64,000 nucleotides of DNA from Chromatiaceae bacterium (GTDB taxonomy: Bacteria > Pseudomonadota > Gammaproteobacteria > Chromatiales > Chromatiaceae): NCBI GenBank assembly GCA_024235415.1, contig JACKML010000005.1:62001-126000 (forward strand), given 5' to 3'. This document shows, piece by piece, positions 7,638 to 16,172 of this stretch. A program made the position numbers and the translations under genes. The notes under the pieces were generated by a model. That model made no database searches, was not told the DNA's origin, and saw only the letters and a list, made by a program, of their open reading frames with translations. Within the stretch, counting starts at the first letter, position 1; each line of letters starts with the position of its first letter.

Positions 7638-9878
7638 ATGCGCAAACCCTACATCGCGGATACCAAGCCAAAGGCGGTTGCGCTGAAGTCCGGTGAGACC
7701 GTGTGGTGGTGCAGTTGCGGGCGCTCGAAGACCCAGCCATTTTGTGACGGCTCACACGCGGGCACGGAGTTTGTGCCGGTGGAATTCACCGCCGGGAAAG
7801 ATGATCGCTACTTCTTCTGCCAGTGCAAGCGCACTGCCAACCCCCCGTTGTGCGATGGTGCGCACAAGCAGGTGACGCAGGATGAGCTCGACGCCCAGGA
7901 TGGCTTGCGCACCGCCTGGTACAAGGTCGCCGAGGCGGATGAGTTGCGCGAAGGCGAGGTGCGCGCGGTGCAGGCCGGTACCCAGAGCATTGCGCTGACT
8001 TTTCACGATGGCCAGGTCGGTGCACTGGACAACGCCTGTCCGCACCAGGGCGGGCCGCTGGCCGAGGGCAGTATCGAGTGCAACGATGGCGATCGCGACT
8101 GTTGGCTGCGTTGCCCCTGGCACGGATGGGATTTCCATCCGCTTAACGGCCGCTCACCAGGTGCACACGATGACGGGGTGAAGACATACCCGGTCGAGCT
8201 ACGCGATGACGGCATCTATGTCTCGGTGCAGGAATCGACACGGCACACGCCGACACTCAGCGACCTGATGGCAGAGACCATGGTCAATTGGGGTGTGACC
8301 CATGTGTTCGGCATGGTCGGGCATTCCAACCTCGGCCTGGCCGACGCCCTGCGGCTGCAGGAGGAGCAGGGCCGGCTGCAGTACATCGGCATTCGCCATG
8401 AGGGGGCGGCGGCATTTGCCGCGTCCGGGTACGCCAAGCTGACGGGCAGGCCGGCGGCCTGCATGAGCATCGCCGGACCCGGCGCGACCAATATGCTGAC
8501 CGGGCTTTGGGACGCCAAGGTCGACCGTGCACCGGTGCTCGCACTGACCGGGCAGGTCAATTCCCAGGTGCTCGGGCCCGGCGCATTCCAGGAGATTGAC
8601 CTGGCCAGCGCCTATGCGCCGGTTGCTCGCTTCAGCCAGACCGTGCTGCGCGACTCCAACCCTGTCGAGCTGATGAACCTGGCGTGCAAAACCGCTATCG
8701 TCGAGCGCGACGTCGCGCACCTGATCTTCCCTGACGAGGTACAGACGCTGCCGGCAGATGACCGGGCAAAGGCCGGAGCGCCCGGCGGCCGGCTAGGCGA
8801 CCGCCGCATGCTGCCGGCGATCGACTGTCTGGCCGACGCGTTGCAGCGGCTCAAGGATGCCAAACGCCCCGTCGTCATTGTCGGCTACGGTGCATTGGGG
8901 CGTATGGAGCACGTACTTAAGCTGGCGCACAAACTCAAGGCGCCGGTGCTGACCACCTTCAAGGCGAAGGGGCAGATAGCAGACGACCACCCGCTGGCTG
9001 CCGGCGTGCTCGGTCGCAGCGGCACGCCAGTGGCCAGCTGGTGTATGAACGAGAGTGATCTGCTGCTGGTGCTGGGCGCGAGCTTCGCCAACCACACGGG
9101 TATCTCTGCCGGGAAACCGATCATCCAGGTCGATTTCGACGCCATGACCCTGGGCAAGTTTCATCCGGTGGACCTGCCGGTGCTGGGCGAGATCGGACTG
9201 ACCGCCGAATGGCTGTGGCGCGCGTTACCGGAAGACACCGGATCCGTGGATCAGTTGCCGGCATTGGCGGAGCGTTGGCGCATCTGGCGCGACGAGAAGG
9301 CCGCGCGCCGCGAGCGCGATCGTGGCAAGGGAGTCAATTCAGCCACGCTGTTCGAGATCCTGGCGGAGAAGGTGCCCGCTGATGCAGTCGTCGCCGTCGA
9401 CGTCGGCAACAACACCTACTCGTTCGGTCGCTACTTCGAATGCCGAGGCCAGCGGGTACTGATGTCCGGTTACCTGGGGTCGATCGGGTTCGCTTTTCCG
9501 GCGGCGATGGGTGCCTGGGCGGCCACCCGCGCGCAGCCCGACTACCGCGGTCGCAAGGTGGTCTCGGTCAGCGGCGACGGTGGTTTCGGTCAGTACATGG
9601 CGGAGTTCACGACCGCCGTGCAATACGGCATGTCGATCACGCACGTCGTGCTCAACAACGGGGAACTCGGCAAGATCAGCAAGGAGCAGCGCGCCGGTCA
9701 CTGGCCGGTGTGGCAGACAACGTTGCGCAATCCGGATTTCGCCGCCTTTGCCAAGAGTTGCGGCGGTCTCGGGATACGTGTCGACAACCCGGATGAGTTG
9801 CATGGGGCATTGAAACGGGCACTTGCCTACGAAGGCCCGGCGCTCGTTGAGGTGATGACCGACGTGGAGCTTATCTGA
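7638..9878 (+). CDS. CDGSH-CDGSH / Rieske / thiamine-diphosphate enzyme fusion
   Basis: 746 residues in one frame. Two CDGSH [2Fe-2S] motifs occupy residues ~25-40 (C25, C27, C36, H40) and ~61-76 (C61, C63, C72, H76). A Rieske [2Fe-2S] domain follows (~93-200) with CPHQG (C134, H136) and CPWHG (C159, H162). Residues ~204-746 form an acetolactate-synthase/pyruvate-oxidase-like ThDP enzyme: catalytic Glu in IRHEGAAAF (~E255), central domain ~380-540, and the ThDP/Mg motif GDGGF ending in NNGELG. The ATG at 7638 has GGAG 7 bases upstream. The combination implies electrons from a 2-oxo acid or acyl adduct pass to Fe-S centres (inferred). The stop overlaps the start of a small membrane protein. 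Substrate and acceptor are unknown. Confidence 0.88.
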   Translation: MRKPYIADTKPKAVALKSGETVWWCSCGRSKTQPFCDGSHAGTEFVPVEFTAGKDDRYFFCQCKRTANPPLCDGAHKQVTQDELDAQDGLRTAWYKVAEADELREGEVRAVQAGTQSIALTFHDGQVGALDNACPHQGGPLAEGSIECNDGDRDCWLRCPWHGWDFHPLNGRSPGAHDDGVKTYPVELRDDGIYVSVQESTRHTPTLSDLMAETMVNWGVTHVFGMVGHSNLGLADALRLQEEQGRLQYIGIRHEGAAAFAASGYAKLTGRPAACMSIAGPGATNMLTGLWDAKVDRAPVLALTGQVNSQVLGPGAFQEIDLASAYAPVARFSQTVLRDSNPVELMNLACKTAIVERDVAHLIFPDEVQTLPADDRAKAGAPGGRLGDRRMLPAIDCLADALQRLKDAKRPVVIVGYGALGRMEHVLKLAHKLKAPVLTTFKAKGQIADDHPLAAGVLGRSGTPVASWCMNESDLLLVLGASFANHTGISAGKPIIQVDFDAMTLGKFHPVDLPVLGEIGLTAEWLWRALPEDTGSVDQLPALAERWRIWRDEKAARRERDRGKGVNSATLFEILAEKVPADAVVAVDVGNNTYSFGRYFECRGQRVLMSGYLGSIGFAFPAAMGAWAATRAQPDYRGRKVVSVSGDGGFGQYMAEFTTAVQYGMSITHVVLNNGELGKISKEQRAGHWPVWQTTLRNPDFAAFAKSCGGLGIRVDNPDELHGALKRALAYEGPALVEVMTDVELI

Positions 9879-10114
9879 TGCGGTATGAGGCTTCAGAGGG
9901 TGTGCCGCCGGTGCAGGAGATGCAGATCTACTCGCAGAGCAGCGGCCTGCATTTCATGCTCAATTTCACCGTTGCCCTGGCGCTGATCATCGGCTTCGCC
10001 TTGCTGTGGCTCGGGCGCAGGGGGAGGGTGTTGTGGCTGCAGGTGTGGAGTGCGGGCCTGGTGCTGTTCAGTGTCGCCTACCTGGTGGCTGCGGCGTTCG
10101 GTTGGATTCGTTGA
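9878..10114 (+). CDS. Small two-helix membrane protein coupled to the ThDP fusion enzyme
   Basis: 78 residues, starting inside the stop codon of the fusion gene (TGATG), so its translation is probably coupled. After a ~27-residue soluble N-terminus there are two hydrophobic segments (~28-46 and ~53-75), separated by a basic turn (LGRRGRVLW). No family is recognised. The position suggests a membrane anchor or electron-transfer partner for the upstream Fe-S/ThDP enzyme (inference from coupling only). It converges on greB after 24 bases. Confidence 0.7.
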   Translation: MRYEASEGVPPVQEMQIYSQSSGLHFMLNFTVALALIIGFALLWLGRRGRVLWLQVWSAGLVLFSVAYLVAAAFGWIR

Positions 10115-10119
10115 CGCCT

Positions 10120-10138
10120 TGCCCGCCCACCGGGCGGT
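10120..10138. terminator. Possible weak convergent hairpin
   Basis: A short GC hairpin (GCCCG at 10121-10125 pairing with CGGGC at 10131-10135) fills the gap between two convergent genes. There is no T tract on either side, so termination activity is doubtful. Confidence 0.25.
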
Positions 10139-10648
10139 CTAGGGATGCGCGGGTGCGCTGTAGCTGATCGTGAGGATGACCAGTTCCACCCGTCCGCCGG
10201 GTGTGTCGACTGCGATCTCGTCGTCCACCCGGCGCTTGAGCAGGGCGCGCGCCATTGGTGAATCGATGCTGATCCAGTTGCGCTTGGGATCGAATTCGTC
10301 GGCGCCGACGATACGGTAGACGGTCTCGTCGCCGGATGCCGTCTCCAGCGTCACCCATGCGCCGAAGAACACCTGCGCGGTGCCGTCCGGCGGACGGTCG
10401 ACGATCTTCAGTTCCGGCAGGCGTTTTTGCAGGTAGCGTATGCGGCGATCGAGTTCACGCAGCTGCTTCTTGCGGTAGATGTATTCGGCATTCTCCGAGC
10501 GGTCGCCCTCGGCCGCAGCGGCGGCCAGGTGGCCGACCACCTCGCGGCGCTTTTTCCATAACGCCTCCTGCTCGGCGTGCAGTGCATCCCAGCCGCCACG
10601 GGTGATGTAGACGGATTTCGGTGGCGCCGGCGGGCGGTAACGGCTCAT
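10139..10648 (-). CDS. greB: Transcription elongation factor GreB
   Basis: 169 residues. The N-terminal coiled coil carries the acidic catalytic loop seen in Gre factors (GDRSENAEYIY), and the C-terminal FKBP-like domain follows with WISIDSPMARALLKRRVDDEI. The basic N-terminus (YRPPAPPKSVYITRGGWD) and the length fit GreB better than GreA. It binds RNA polymerase and stimulates cleavage of backtracked transcripts. Its ATG overlaps the stop of a 57-residue membrane protein gene (ATGA), making it the third gene of a small operon with the CoA-binding protein. Confidence 0.92.
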   Translation of the reverse strand: MSRYRPPAPPKSVYITRGGWDALHAEQEALWKKRREVVGHLAAAAAEGDRSENAEYIYRKKQLRELDRRIRYLQKRLPELKIVDRPPDGTAQVFFGAWVTLETASGDETVYRIVGADEFDPKRNWISIDSPMARALLKRRVDDEIAVDTPGGRVELVILTISYSAPAHP

Positions 10649-10818
10649 GCGTCAAGCGCCCCGTGGGTGACGACCCAAAGGTAGAACAGGAACACCAGAA
10701 CACCGATGCCGCCCATGATCAGCGGGCCGCGGAAACCCGATCTGCCGGGGGGTGCGCGGCGCCGGAGGTCGCGTGCCCACAACAGGGCGCCGAGGATGAG
10801 TGCGAGGCCAAGAAACAT
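10645..10818 (-). CDS. 57-residue membrane protein between CoA-binding gene and greB
   Basis: A small gene of 57 codons, ATG at 10818 and TGA overlapping the greB start by 4 bases. The protein opens with a hydrophobic stretch (MFLGLALILGALLWA), has a basic loop (RDLRRRAPPGRSGFRG) and a second helix (LIMGGIGVLVFLFYLWVV). The start is only 5 bases after the CoA-binding stop. No strong Shine-Dalgarno is seen, but spacing and overlap on both sides argue for a real gene. No family is recognised. Confidence 0.65.
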   Translation of the reverse strand: MFLGLALILGALLWARDLRRRAPPGRSGFRGPLIMGGIGVLVFLFYLWVVTHGALDA

Positions 10819-10822
10819 CGCG

Positions 10823-11206
10823 TCAAAACTGGTTGGTCCTGAGCATCACCAGCGTGCATGCCTCGAACCATTCGATGCCCGCGGCATCGAGTTGCTGCTG
10901 CACCACCGGCGTCTCGGTACCCGGGTTGAATATCACCCGGCCTGGCCGCAGGCGCACAATTGCCTCTGCCTGCGGTTCGAGCAGCTGTGGTCCCACATAC
11001 AGGGTCAGCGTGTCGACCGGGTCGGCGATCGCGTCGACGCCGTGCGTGACCGGCAGGTCTTCGATGTCTTCGAACCGCGGATGCACCGGGGTAATGCGAT
11101 AGCCATGCTGCTTGAGCAGGCGAATGCACTGGTTCGCATAGCGCGCCGGCTTCGGGCTGGCGCCCAGTACGGCGACGTGATGTTGACTGTTGTCCATGTT
11201 CTGCAC
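10823..11206 (-). CDS. CoA-binding domain protein (YccU family)
   Basis: 127 residues, the usual size for the YccU/YccC-type CoA-binding proteins. The Rossmann-like start VAVLGASPKPARYANQCIRLL and the conserved VHPRFEDIEDLPV and GRVIFNPGTE segments are present. The biological role of this family is not established; it binds CoA or a related nucleotide in structures. It is the first gene of a three-gene minus-strand operon ending in greB and is divergent from the CopD-like gene at 11314. Confidence 0.85.
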   Translation of the reverse strand: MQNMDNSQHHVAVLGASPKPARYANQCIRLLKQHGYRITPVHPRFEDIEDLPVTHGVDAIADPVDTLTLYVGPQLLEPQAEAIVRLRPGRVIFNPGTETPVVQQQLDAAGIEWFEACTLVMLRTNQF

Positions 11207-11313
11207 CTGGATGTGACGGTGACGCGATCTTAAACCCCACGCGGTGTGGCTGTCTGATTGCCCTCGTCACCGCGTAGAATAGGGACGTTCACAGCCATTT
11301 CGGAGTAGTTGAG

Positions 11314-11778
11314 ATGATGGGTTTTGCAATGCTGCTGCACGTCGTTGCCGTGGTGATCTGGGTCGGCGGGATGTTTTTCGCCTACACGATTCTGCGGCCG
11401 GTGGCGGCCAGTCAGCTGGAACCACCGGCGCGCCTGACGCTGTGGGCGGGCGTGTTTGCCGGTTTCTTTCCGTGGGTCTGGTCGGCCATCGTGGCGATCC
11501 TGGCGACCGGGCTGTGGATGATTTTCGGCTGGTATTCCGGAATGGCGAACGTCGGGCTCTATGTCCACGCGATGCTGGCGCTGGGTATCGTGATGATGCT
11601 GATTTTCGCCCATGTGTATTTCGCACCTTTTGCACGGTTGAAGCGGGCCGTCGCGGCGCAGGACTGGCCGGCTGGCAGCAAGAGCCTCGCGCAGATCCGC
11701 ATGCTGGTCGGCATCAACACGTTGATCGGGCTGCTGACGATCGCGATTGGCGCCGGTGGGCGTTGGTTTGCGCTCTGA
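11314..11778 (+). CDS. CopD-like integral membrane protein
   Basis: 154 residues with four hydrophobic segments (~1-25, ~45-70, ~80-105, ~128-150). The first helix holds a conserved His (LLHVVAVVIWVGGMFF) and the third holds HAMLALGIVMMLIFAHVYFAPF, which is the pattern of CopD-family membrane proteins. GGAGTAG lies 8 bases upstream of the ATG. CopD relatives are tied to copper or haem handling, but the role here is not shown. It is monocistronic and divergent from the CoA-binding gene. Confidence 0.75.
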   Translation: MMGFAMLLHVVAVVIWVGGMFFAYTILRPVAASQLEPPARLTLWAGVFAGFFPWVWSAIVAILATGLWMIFGWYSGMANVGLYVHAMLALGIVMMLIFAHVYFAPFARLKRAVAAQDWPAGSKSLAQIRMLVGINTLIGLLTIAIGAGGRWFAL

Positions 11779-11948
11779 AGGTTTCCCGCGCGGTGCATTG
11801 AGCGCTTCCGGCACCACGTCATGGAATTTTCTTCCCGGACGCGGCAAAGTGGTCATGTGCCGGGCCTTTCCTGCCTGTGCGCCCGGACGCTGGTGATGCG
11901 TCGCGGTGAACTCCACGTAGACCAATAAATAACCGAGAGGGAAGATCT

Positions 11949-14198
11949 ATGGCGTCGAACGCGCGCACCGACGGACACCGCTGGCGCTTCAATCAGCTGG
12001 GCGGTTTCGACCAGGTGGTGATCGATTCTGCGGAGGATATCCGGCACCTGCCGGAGCTGAACCAGAAACTGTGGGCGGCACTGAGCTGTCCTACCACCGG
12101 GGTCGAATTCGACCGGCACACCCTGGCATTGCTCGATACCGACGGCGATGGACGCATACGCGTACCGGAGGTGCTGGCGGCAGCCCAATGGGTATGCAAG
12201 GTCCTGAAGGACCCGAACGAGCTGTTCGAACGTACCGCCGGGTTGCCGTTGGCGTCCATCAACGACAGTGACGACGAGGGTGCCCAGTTACTGGCGTCTG
12301 CGCGGCGTATCCTGGAAAACGTGGGCAGTGCCGATGCGACGGTGATTACTGCCGCGGAGACGGCGGATACCAACAAGATCTTTGCCGAGACCCGCTTCAA
12401 CGGTGACGGGGTGGTGCCGGTCGCGTCGGCCGAAGACGCGGGCATCGCCAAGGTGATCGAGGAGGTCATCACGTGTGTCGGCTCGGTGCCGGACCGCAGT
12501 GGCGCCGAGGGCATCGACCAGGACCTGCTCGACAGGTTCTTTGCCGAGGTGACGGCGTTTTCCGAGTGGTGGGCCGAGGCCGAGGCGGATGCCGCCAACG
12601 TGCGCCCGCTGGGCGACGCGACCGAACAGGCTGCGTCCGTGTACGAGGCGGTCGAGGCCAAGATCAACGACTACTTCACGCGCTCCCGCCTGGTTGCCTT
12701 CGACACCCGCGCAGCGCCCTTCCTCAATCCGGGGGAGGCGGAATACACCGCGCTGGCACACAAGACGCTGTCGTCGGCCACCGAGGAGCTGGCGGCATTT
12801 CCGCTGGCGCGCGTGGAGGCGGATCGGCCGCTGTCGCTGGAGCAGCAGCTCAACCCGGGCTGGTCGGCCGCATTGGGCGCGTTTCGCGACCAGGTCGCGG
12901 TACCTCTGCTCGGCAATGTCAGCGAACTGACCGCGGCGCAGTGGGACGACATCAGCAGTCGCTTCGCCGCCCACTCGGCATGGCGTGCGCGTCACCGGGG
13001 TGATGCGGTGGCGGCCCTGGGCTGGGCGCGGGTGAAGGAGCTGGCCGGCGGAGACACGCATGCGACGATCACCGGGCTGATCGAGCAGGACAAGGAGCTG
13101 GCCGGCGTGGCGGACGCGATCGCATCGGTCGACCGGCTGGTGCATTACTACCAGCATCTCGACACCCTGCTGCACAACTTCGTGTCGCTGCGTGACTTCT
13201 ATTCAGCAGACCGCAAGGCGATCTTTCAGGCGGGCACGCTGTACCTGGACGGCCGCAGCTGCGAGCTGTGTGTCGTGGTGTCGGACGTGGCGGCACACAG
13301 CGCCCTGGCGACCAGGAGTCAGACCTATCTGGCGTACTGCGACTGTCGGCGCCGCGCCGGCCAGGAAAAGATGACCATCGCGGCGGCCTTCACCGGTGGT
13401 GATGCCGACAACCTGATGGTGGGGCGCAACGGGGTTTTCTATGACCGCACAGGTGCCGACTGGGACGCCACGATCACCAAGGTCATCGAGCACCCAATCA
13501 GCATCTCCCAGGCGTTCTGGTCGCCATACAAACGCATCGGTCGCATGATCTCGCAACAGATCGAGAAATTCGCCGGTGCACAGGACAAGGCGGTGGAGGA
13601 CAGCGCGGCGAAGGGCGTTGGTGATCTCTCGGCCAAGGCACAGGACGGCAAAGCGGCCGCACCGTTCGATATCGGCAAGTTTGCCGGTATCTTCGCGGCT
13701 ATCGGCCTCGCCGTCGGTGCGATCGGTACCGCGCTGGCAGCGGTACTCACCGGTTTTCTCGGCCTGTCGTGGTGGGAGATGCCTCTGGCTGTTGGTGGCC
13801 TGATGCTGCTGATTTCGGGTCCATCGATGATCATGGCGTACATGAAGCTGCGGCAGCGCAACCTTGGCCCGATCCTCGACGCCAACGGCTGGGCGGTCAA
13901 TACCGCGGCGCGGATCAATATCCCGTTCGGCTCCACGCTCACCGGTACGGCTGAACTGCCAAGCGGCGCACAGCGCTCGATGCGCGATCCGTTCGCGGAT
14001 AAGAAACGCCCATGGAAGTTCTACCTGTTCCTGGTGGTCGTGTTTGCCGTGCTCGGTGCGCTGTGGCAGAAGGGTTATCTCGGCGAGTGGTGGAGCCAGT
14101 TGCAGCACAAGACCGAACAGACCACCACCCAGGTGGCGCCCACACCGGCCGACCCAGCGCCGGCGGCACCGGCCGAGGCGGTCAAACCCGCTTCCTGA
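11949..14198 (+). CDS. Large EF-hand-containing membrane protein of unknown function
   Basis: 749 residues, no recognised family. The N-terminus has a canonical EF-hand loop (DTDGDGRIRVPE, ~63-74), and a second possible calcium loop follows (FNGDGVVPVAS, ~143-153). A long alpha-helical, soluble middle section runs to ~570 and contains several Cys (CELCVV; YCDCRRRAGQ). Three hydrophobic segments follow at ~578-604, ~610-632 and ~691-710. The tail is Ala/Pro-rich (APTPADPAPAAPAEA) and extracytoplasmic or flexible. AGAGGGAAG precedes the ATG. It is monocistronic, with a strong hairpin after the stop. Calcium sensing at the membrane is an inference from the EF-hand alone. Confidence 0.8.
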   Translation: MASNARTDGHRWRFNQLGGFDQVVIDSAEDIRHLPELNQKLWAALSCPTTGVEFDRHTLALLDTDGDGRIRVPEVLAAAQWVCKVLKDPNELFERTAGLPLASINDSDDEGAQLLASARRILENVGSADATVITAAETADTNKIFAETRFNGDGVVPVASAEDAGIAKVIEEVITCVGSVPDRSGAEGIDQDLLDRFFAEVTAFSEWWAEAEADAANVRPLGDATEQAASVYEAVEAKINDYFTRSRLVAFDTRAAPFLNPGEAEYTALAHKTLSSATEELAAFPLARVEADRPLSLEQQLNPGWSAALGAFRDQVAVPLLGNVSELTAAQWDDISSRFAAHSAWRARHRGDAVAALGWARVKELAGGDTHATITGLIEQDKELAGVADAIASVDRLVHYYQHLDTLLHNFVSLRDFYSADRKAIFQAGTLYLDGRSCELCVVVSDVAAHSALATRSQTYLAYCDCRRRAGQEKMTIAAAFTGGDADNLMVGRNGVFYDRTGADWDATITKVIEHPISISQAFWSPYKRIGRMISQQIEKFAGAQDKAVEDSAAKGVGDLSAKAQDGKAAAPFDIGKFAGIFAAIGLAVGAIGTALAAVLTGFLGLSWWEMPLAVGGLMLLISGPSMIMAYMKLRQRNLGPILDANGWAVNTAARINIPFGSTLTGTAELPSGAQRSMRDPFADKKRPWKFYLFLVVVFAVLGALWQKGYLGEWWSQLQHKTEQTTTQVAPTPADPAPAAPAEAVKPAS

Positions 14199-14224
14199 TC
14201 ACACAGGAACAGAACGTCGGTTGA

Positions 14225-14259
14225 ACTGGCTGCCGGTCGCTCTGCGACCGGCAGCCAGT
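14225..14259 (+). terminator. Perfect 16-bp hairpin after the EF-hand protein gene
   Basis: The arms 14225-14240 and 14244-14259 are exact inverted complements with a 3-base TCT loop. The hairpin lies 26 bases after the stop. The downstream sequence has only a short T run (TCGTTTG), so it may be an inefficient terminator or a transcript-stabilising structure. Confidence 0.6.
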
Positions 14260-14462
14260 ATCGTTTGCGGATTCTGTCGCAATGCCTGCAGGCCGGGCGT
14301 CGGGATACCGATAAGCCGGCGAATCCACATGGGTTTCCCCGCGCATGTCGCCGCAGGCCTCGCCACGCGGAAAGCGTGCTTTTATGTCGCACCCGCTTTT
14401 TCATCCGCCTGACGCCGGCGGCGGCCTAAGCTGTTGTCTAACCGTTACCGGAGGAGAAGACG

Positions 14463-15512
14463 ATGACCGATATTCTGCATGTGTTGGGTGACGAGGCGGA
14501 ATTCCTCCTCGACCACCGGTGCACCACAATTCCACGAGACCTGATGCACCTGCCGGGGCCGGACTTCGTCGACCGGGTCACGGCGCACTCCGACCGCAAA
14601 CCCGGGGTGCTGCGTGGCTTGCAGACCCTGTTCGATCACGGCCGCTTGGGTGGCACCGGTTACCTGTCCATACTGCCGGTGGATCAGGGCGTGGAACATG
14701 CCGGTGGTGCCTCGTTCGCACCGAACCCCATCTACTTCGATCCCGAGAACATCATCCAGCTGGCGATGGCCGGGGGTTGCAATGCAGTGGCATCGACGCT
14801 CGGTGTCCTTGGCTCGGTCGGACGCCGCTATGCGCACAAGATCCCGTTCCTGGTCAAGCTCAATCACAATGAGTTGCTGACCTACCCGAACGAATTCGAC
14901 CAGACCCTGTTCGCCAGCGTCGATCAGGCGTTCGATATGGGCGCAGTGGCGGTCGGTGCGACCATCTATTTCGGGGCGCCGGAGTCGCGGCGGCAGATCA
15001 TCGAGATCAGCGAGGCATTTGCGCGTGCGCACGAGCTGGGCATGGTGACGGTCCTGTGGGCCTACCTGCGCAACAATGCATTCAAGAAGGATGGTGTGGA
15101 TTACCACGAGGCGGCGGACCTGACCGGCCAGGCGAACCATCTGGCGGTGACCATCGAGGCCGATATCGTCAAGCAGAAACAGGCCACCTGTAACGGTGGC
15201 TACAAGGCCATCGGTTTCGGCAAGACCCACCCCAGGGTGTACGACGAGTTGACCAGCGACCACCCGATCGACCTGGTGCGCTACCAGGTGGCGAACTGCT
15301 ACATGGGCCGGATCGGCATGATCAACTCCGGCGGTCCCTCGGGGCAGGACGATCTGCACCAGGCAGTGCGTACCGCGGTGATCAACAAGCGTGCCGGTGG
15401 CATGGGACTGATCTCCGGTCGCAAGGCGTTCCAGAAGCCGATGGAAGACGGTGTGCGGCTGCTGAACGCGATCCAGGACGTGTACCTGTCCGACCAGGTC
15501 GGTATCGCCTGA
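14463..15512 (+). CDS. fbaB: Class I fructose-bisphosphate aldolase (FbaB/DhnA type)
   Basis: 349 residues. The sequence matches the DhnA/FbaB type of class I aldolase: SILPVDQGVEHAGGASF near the N-terminus, FLVKLNHNELL, and the phosphate-binding end VINSGGPSG-like segment (GMINSGGPSGQDD) plus GGMGLISGRKAF. It cleaves fructose-1,6-bisphosphate to DHAP and glyceraldehyde-3-phosphate, using a Schiff-base lysine and no metal. GGAGGAGA precedes the ATG. It is monocistronic; the pqi operon begins 45 bases later on the same strand. Confidence 0.9.
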   Translation: MTDILHVLGDEAEFLLDHRCTTIPRDLMHLPGPDFVDRVTAHSDRKPGVLRGLQTLFDHGRLGGTGYLSILPVDQGVEHAGGASFAPNPIYFDPENIIQLAMAGGCNAVASTLGVLGSVGRRYAHKIPFLVKLNHNELLTYPNEFDQTLFASVDQAFDMGAVAVGATIYFGAPESRRQIIEISEAFARAHELGMVTVLWAYLRNNAFKKDGVDYHEAADLTGQANHLAVTIEADIVKQKQATCNGGYKAIGFGKTHPRVYDELTSDHPIDLVRYQVANCYMGRIGMINSGGPSGQDDLHQAVRTAVINKRAGGMGLISGRKAFQKPMEDGVRLLNAIQDVYLSDQVGIA

Positions 15513-15557
15513 TTTGGCCGGGCAACGGCTGCGGCGGTCTGCTAGTCTCGGGCCGTT

Positions 15558-16172
15558 ATGGCCGATGCCCTGCCACATCATCACGACCTGATCGCCTGTC
15601 ACGAGTGCGACCTGCTGCAGCGCCTGCCCGTCGATCAGGGGCGCGGGCGGGTGCGTTGCCGTCGCTGCGGCTGCGTGTTGCATCACCAGGGCAGGGATGT
15701 CGTGAGCACGCCGCTGGCGCTGGGCTTCACCGCACTGGTGCTGTTCGTGCTGAGCAATGTCTACCCGCTGATGGACTTTGGCCTGCAGGGACATCGCGAC
15801 AGCACCTATCTGCTGGCAGGCATCCGGGAGTTGTATGCGCAGGGCATGCCGGTCCTGGCGAGCACGGTGCTGTTCACGACGGTGATCGCCCCCGCCCTGC
15901 ACATCGGCCTGCTGATCTACCTGTACCTGCCGCTGTCACTGGGTCTTCGCCCGCCTGCCTTTGTCGCGGCGCTGCGCCTGACCCAGGCGATCATCCCGTG
16001 GAGCATGCTCGAGATCTTTTTGCTCGGTGTGCTGGTCGCCAGTGTCAAGCTGGCCGAGCAGGCGACCATCGTCGCCGGCCCGGCCGCGTGGTCGCTCGGC
16101 CTGCTGGTCATCGTGCTGGCCGCGGCGGCGACCCAGGTCCATCCGCATAGATTGTGGGACCTGGTCGCATGA
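15558..16172 (+). CDS. pqiA: PqiA-like membrane protein, first half (LetA-like)
   Basis: 204 residues, about half of E. coli PqiA. It begins with a zinc-ribbon-like cytoplasmic segment (CHECDLLQ then CRRCGC) and has four membrane helices (~53-75, ~100-125, ~140-165, ~170-195). In E. coli one ~417-residue PqiA carries two such modules; here they are separate genes with a 4-base ATGA overlap. With PqiB and PqiC it forms a system moving lipid between inner and outer membranes. It is the first gene of the four-gene operon. Confidence 0.88.
   Translation: MADALPHHHDLIACHECDLLQRLPVDQGRGRVRCRRCGCVLHHQGRDVVSTPLALGFTALVLFVLSNVYPLMDFGLQGHRDSTYLLAGIRELYAQGMPVLASTVLFTTVIAPALHIGLLIYLYLPLSLGLRPPAFVAALRLTQAIIPWSMLEIFLLGVLVASVKLAEQATIVAGPAAWSLGLLVIVLAAAATQVHPHRLWDLVA

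Noticed and set aside
14445..15902. 485-codon minus-strand open frame
   Set aside because: It lies opposite fbaB and pqiA, is His/Gln/Arg-rich, and matches no family; high GC creates such frames.
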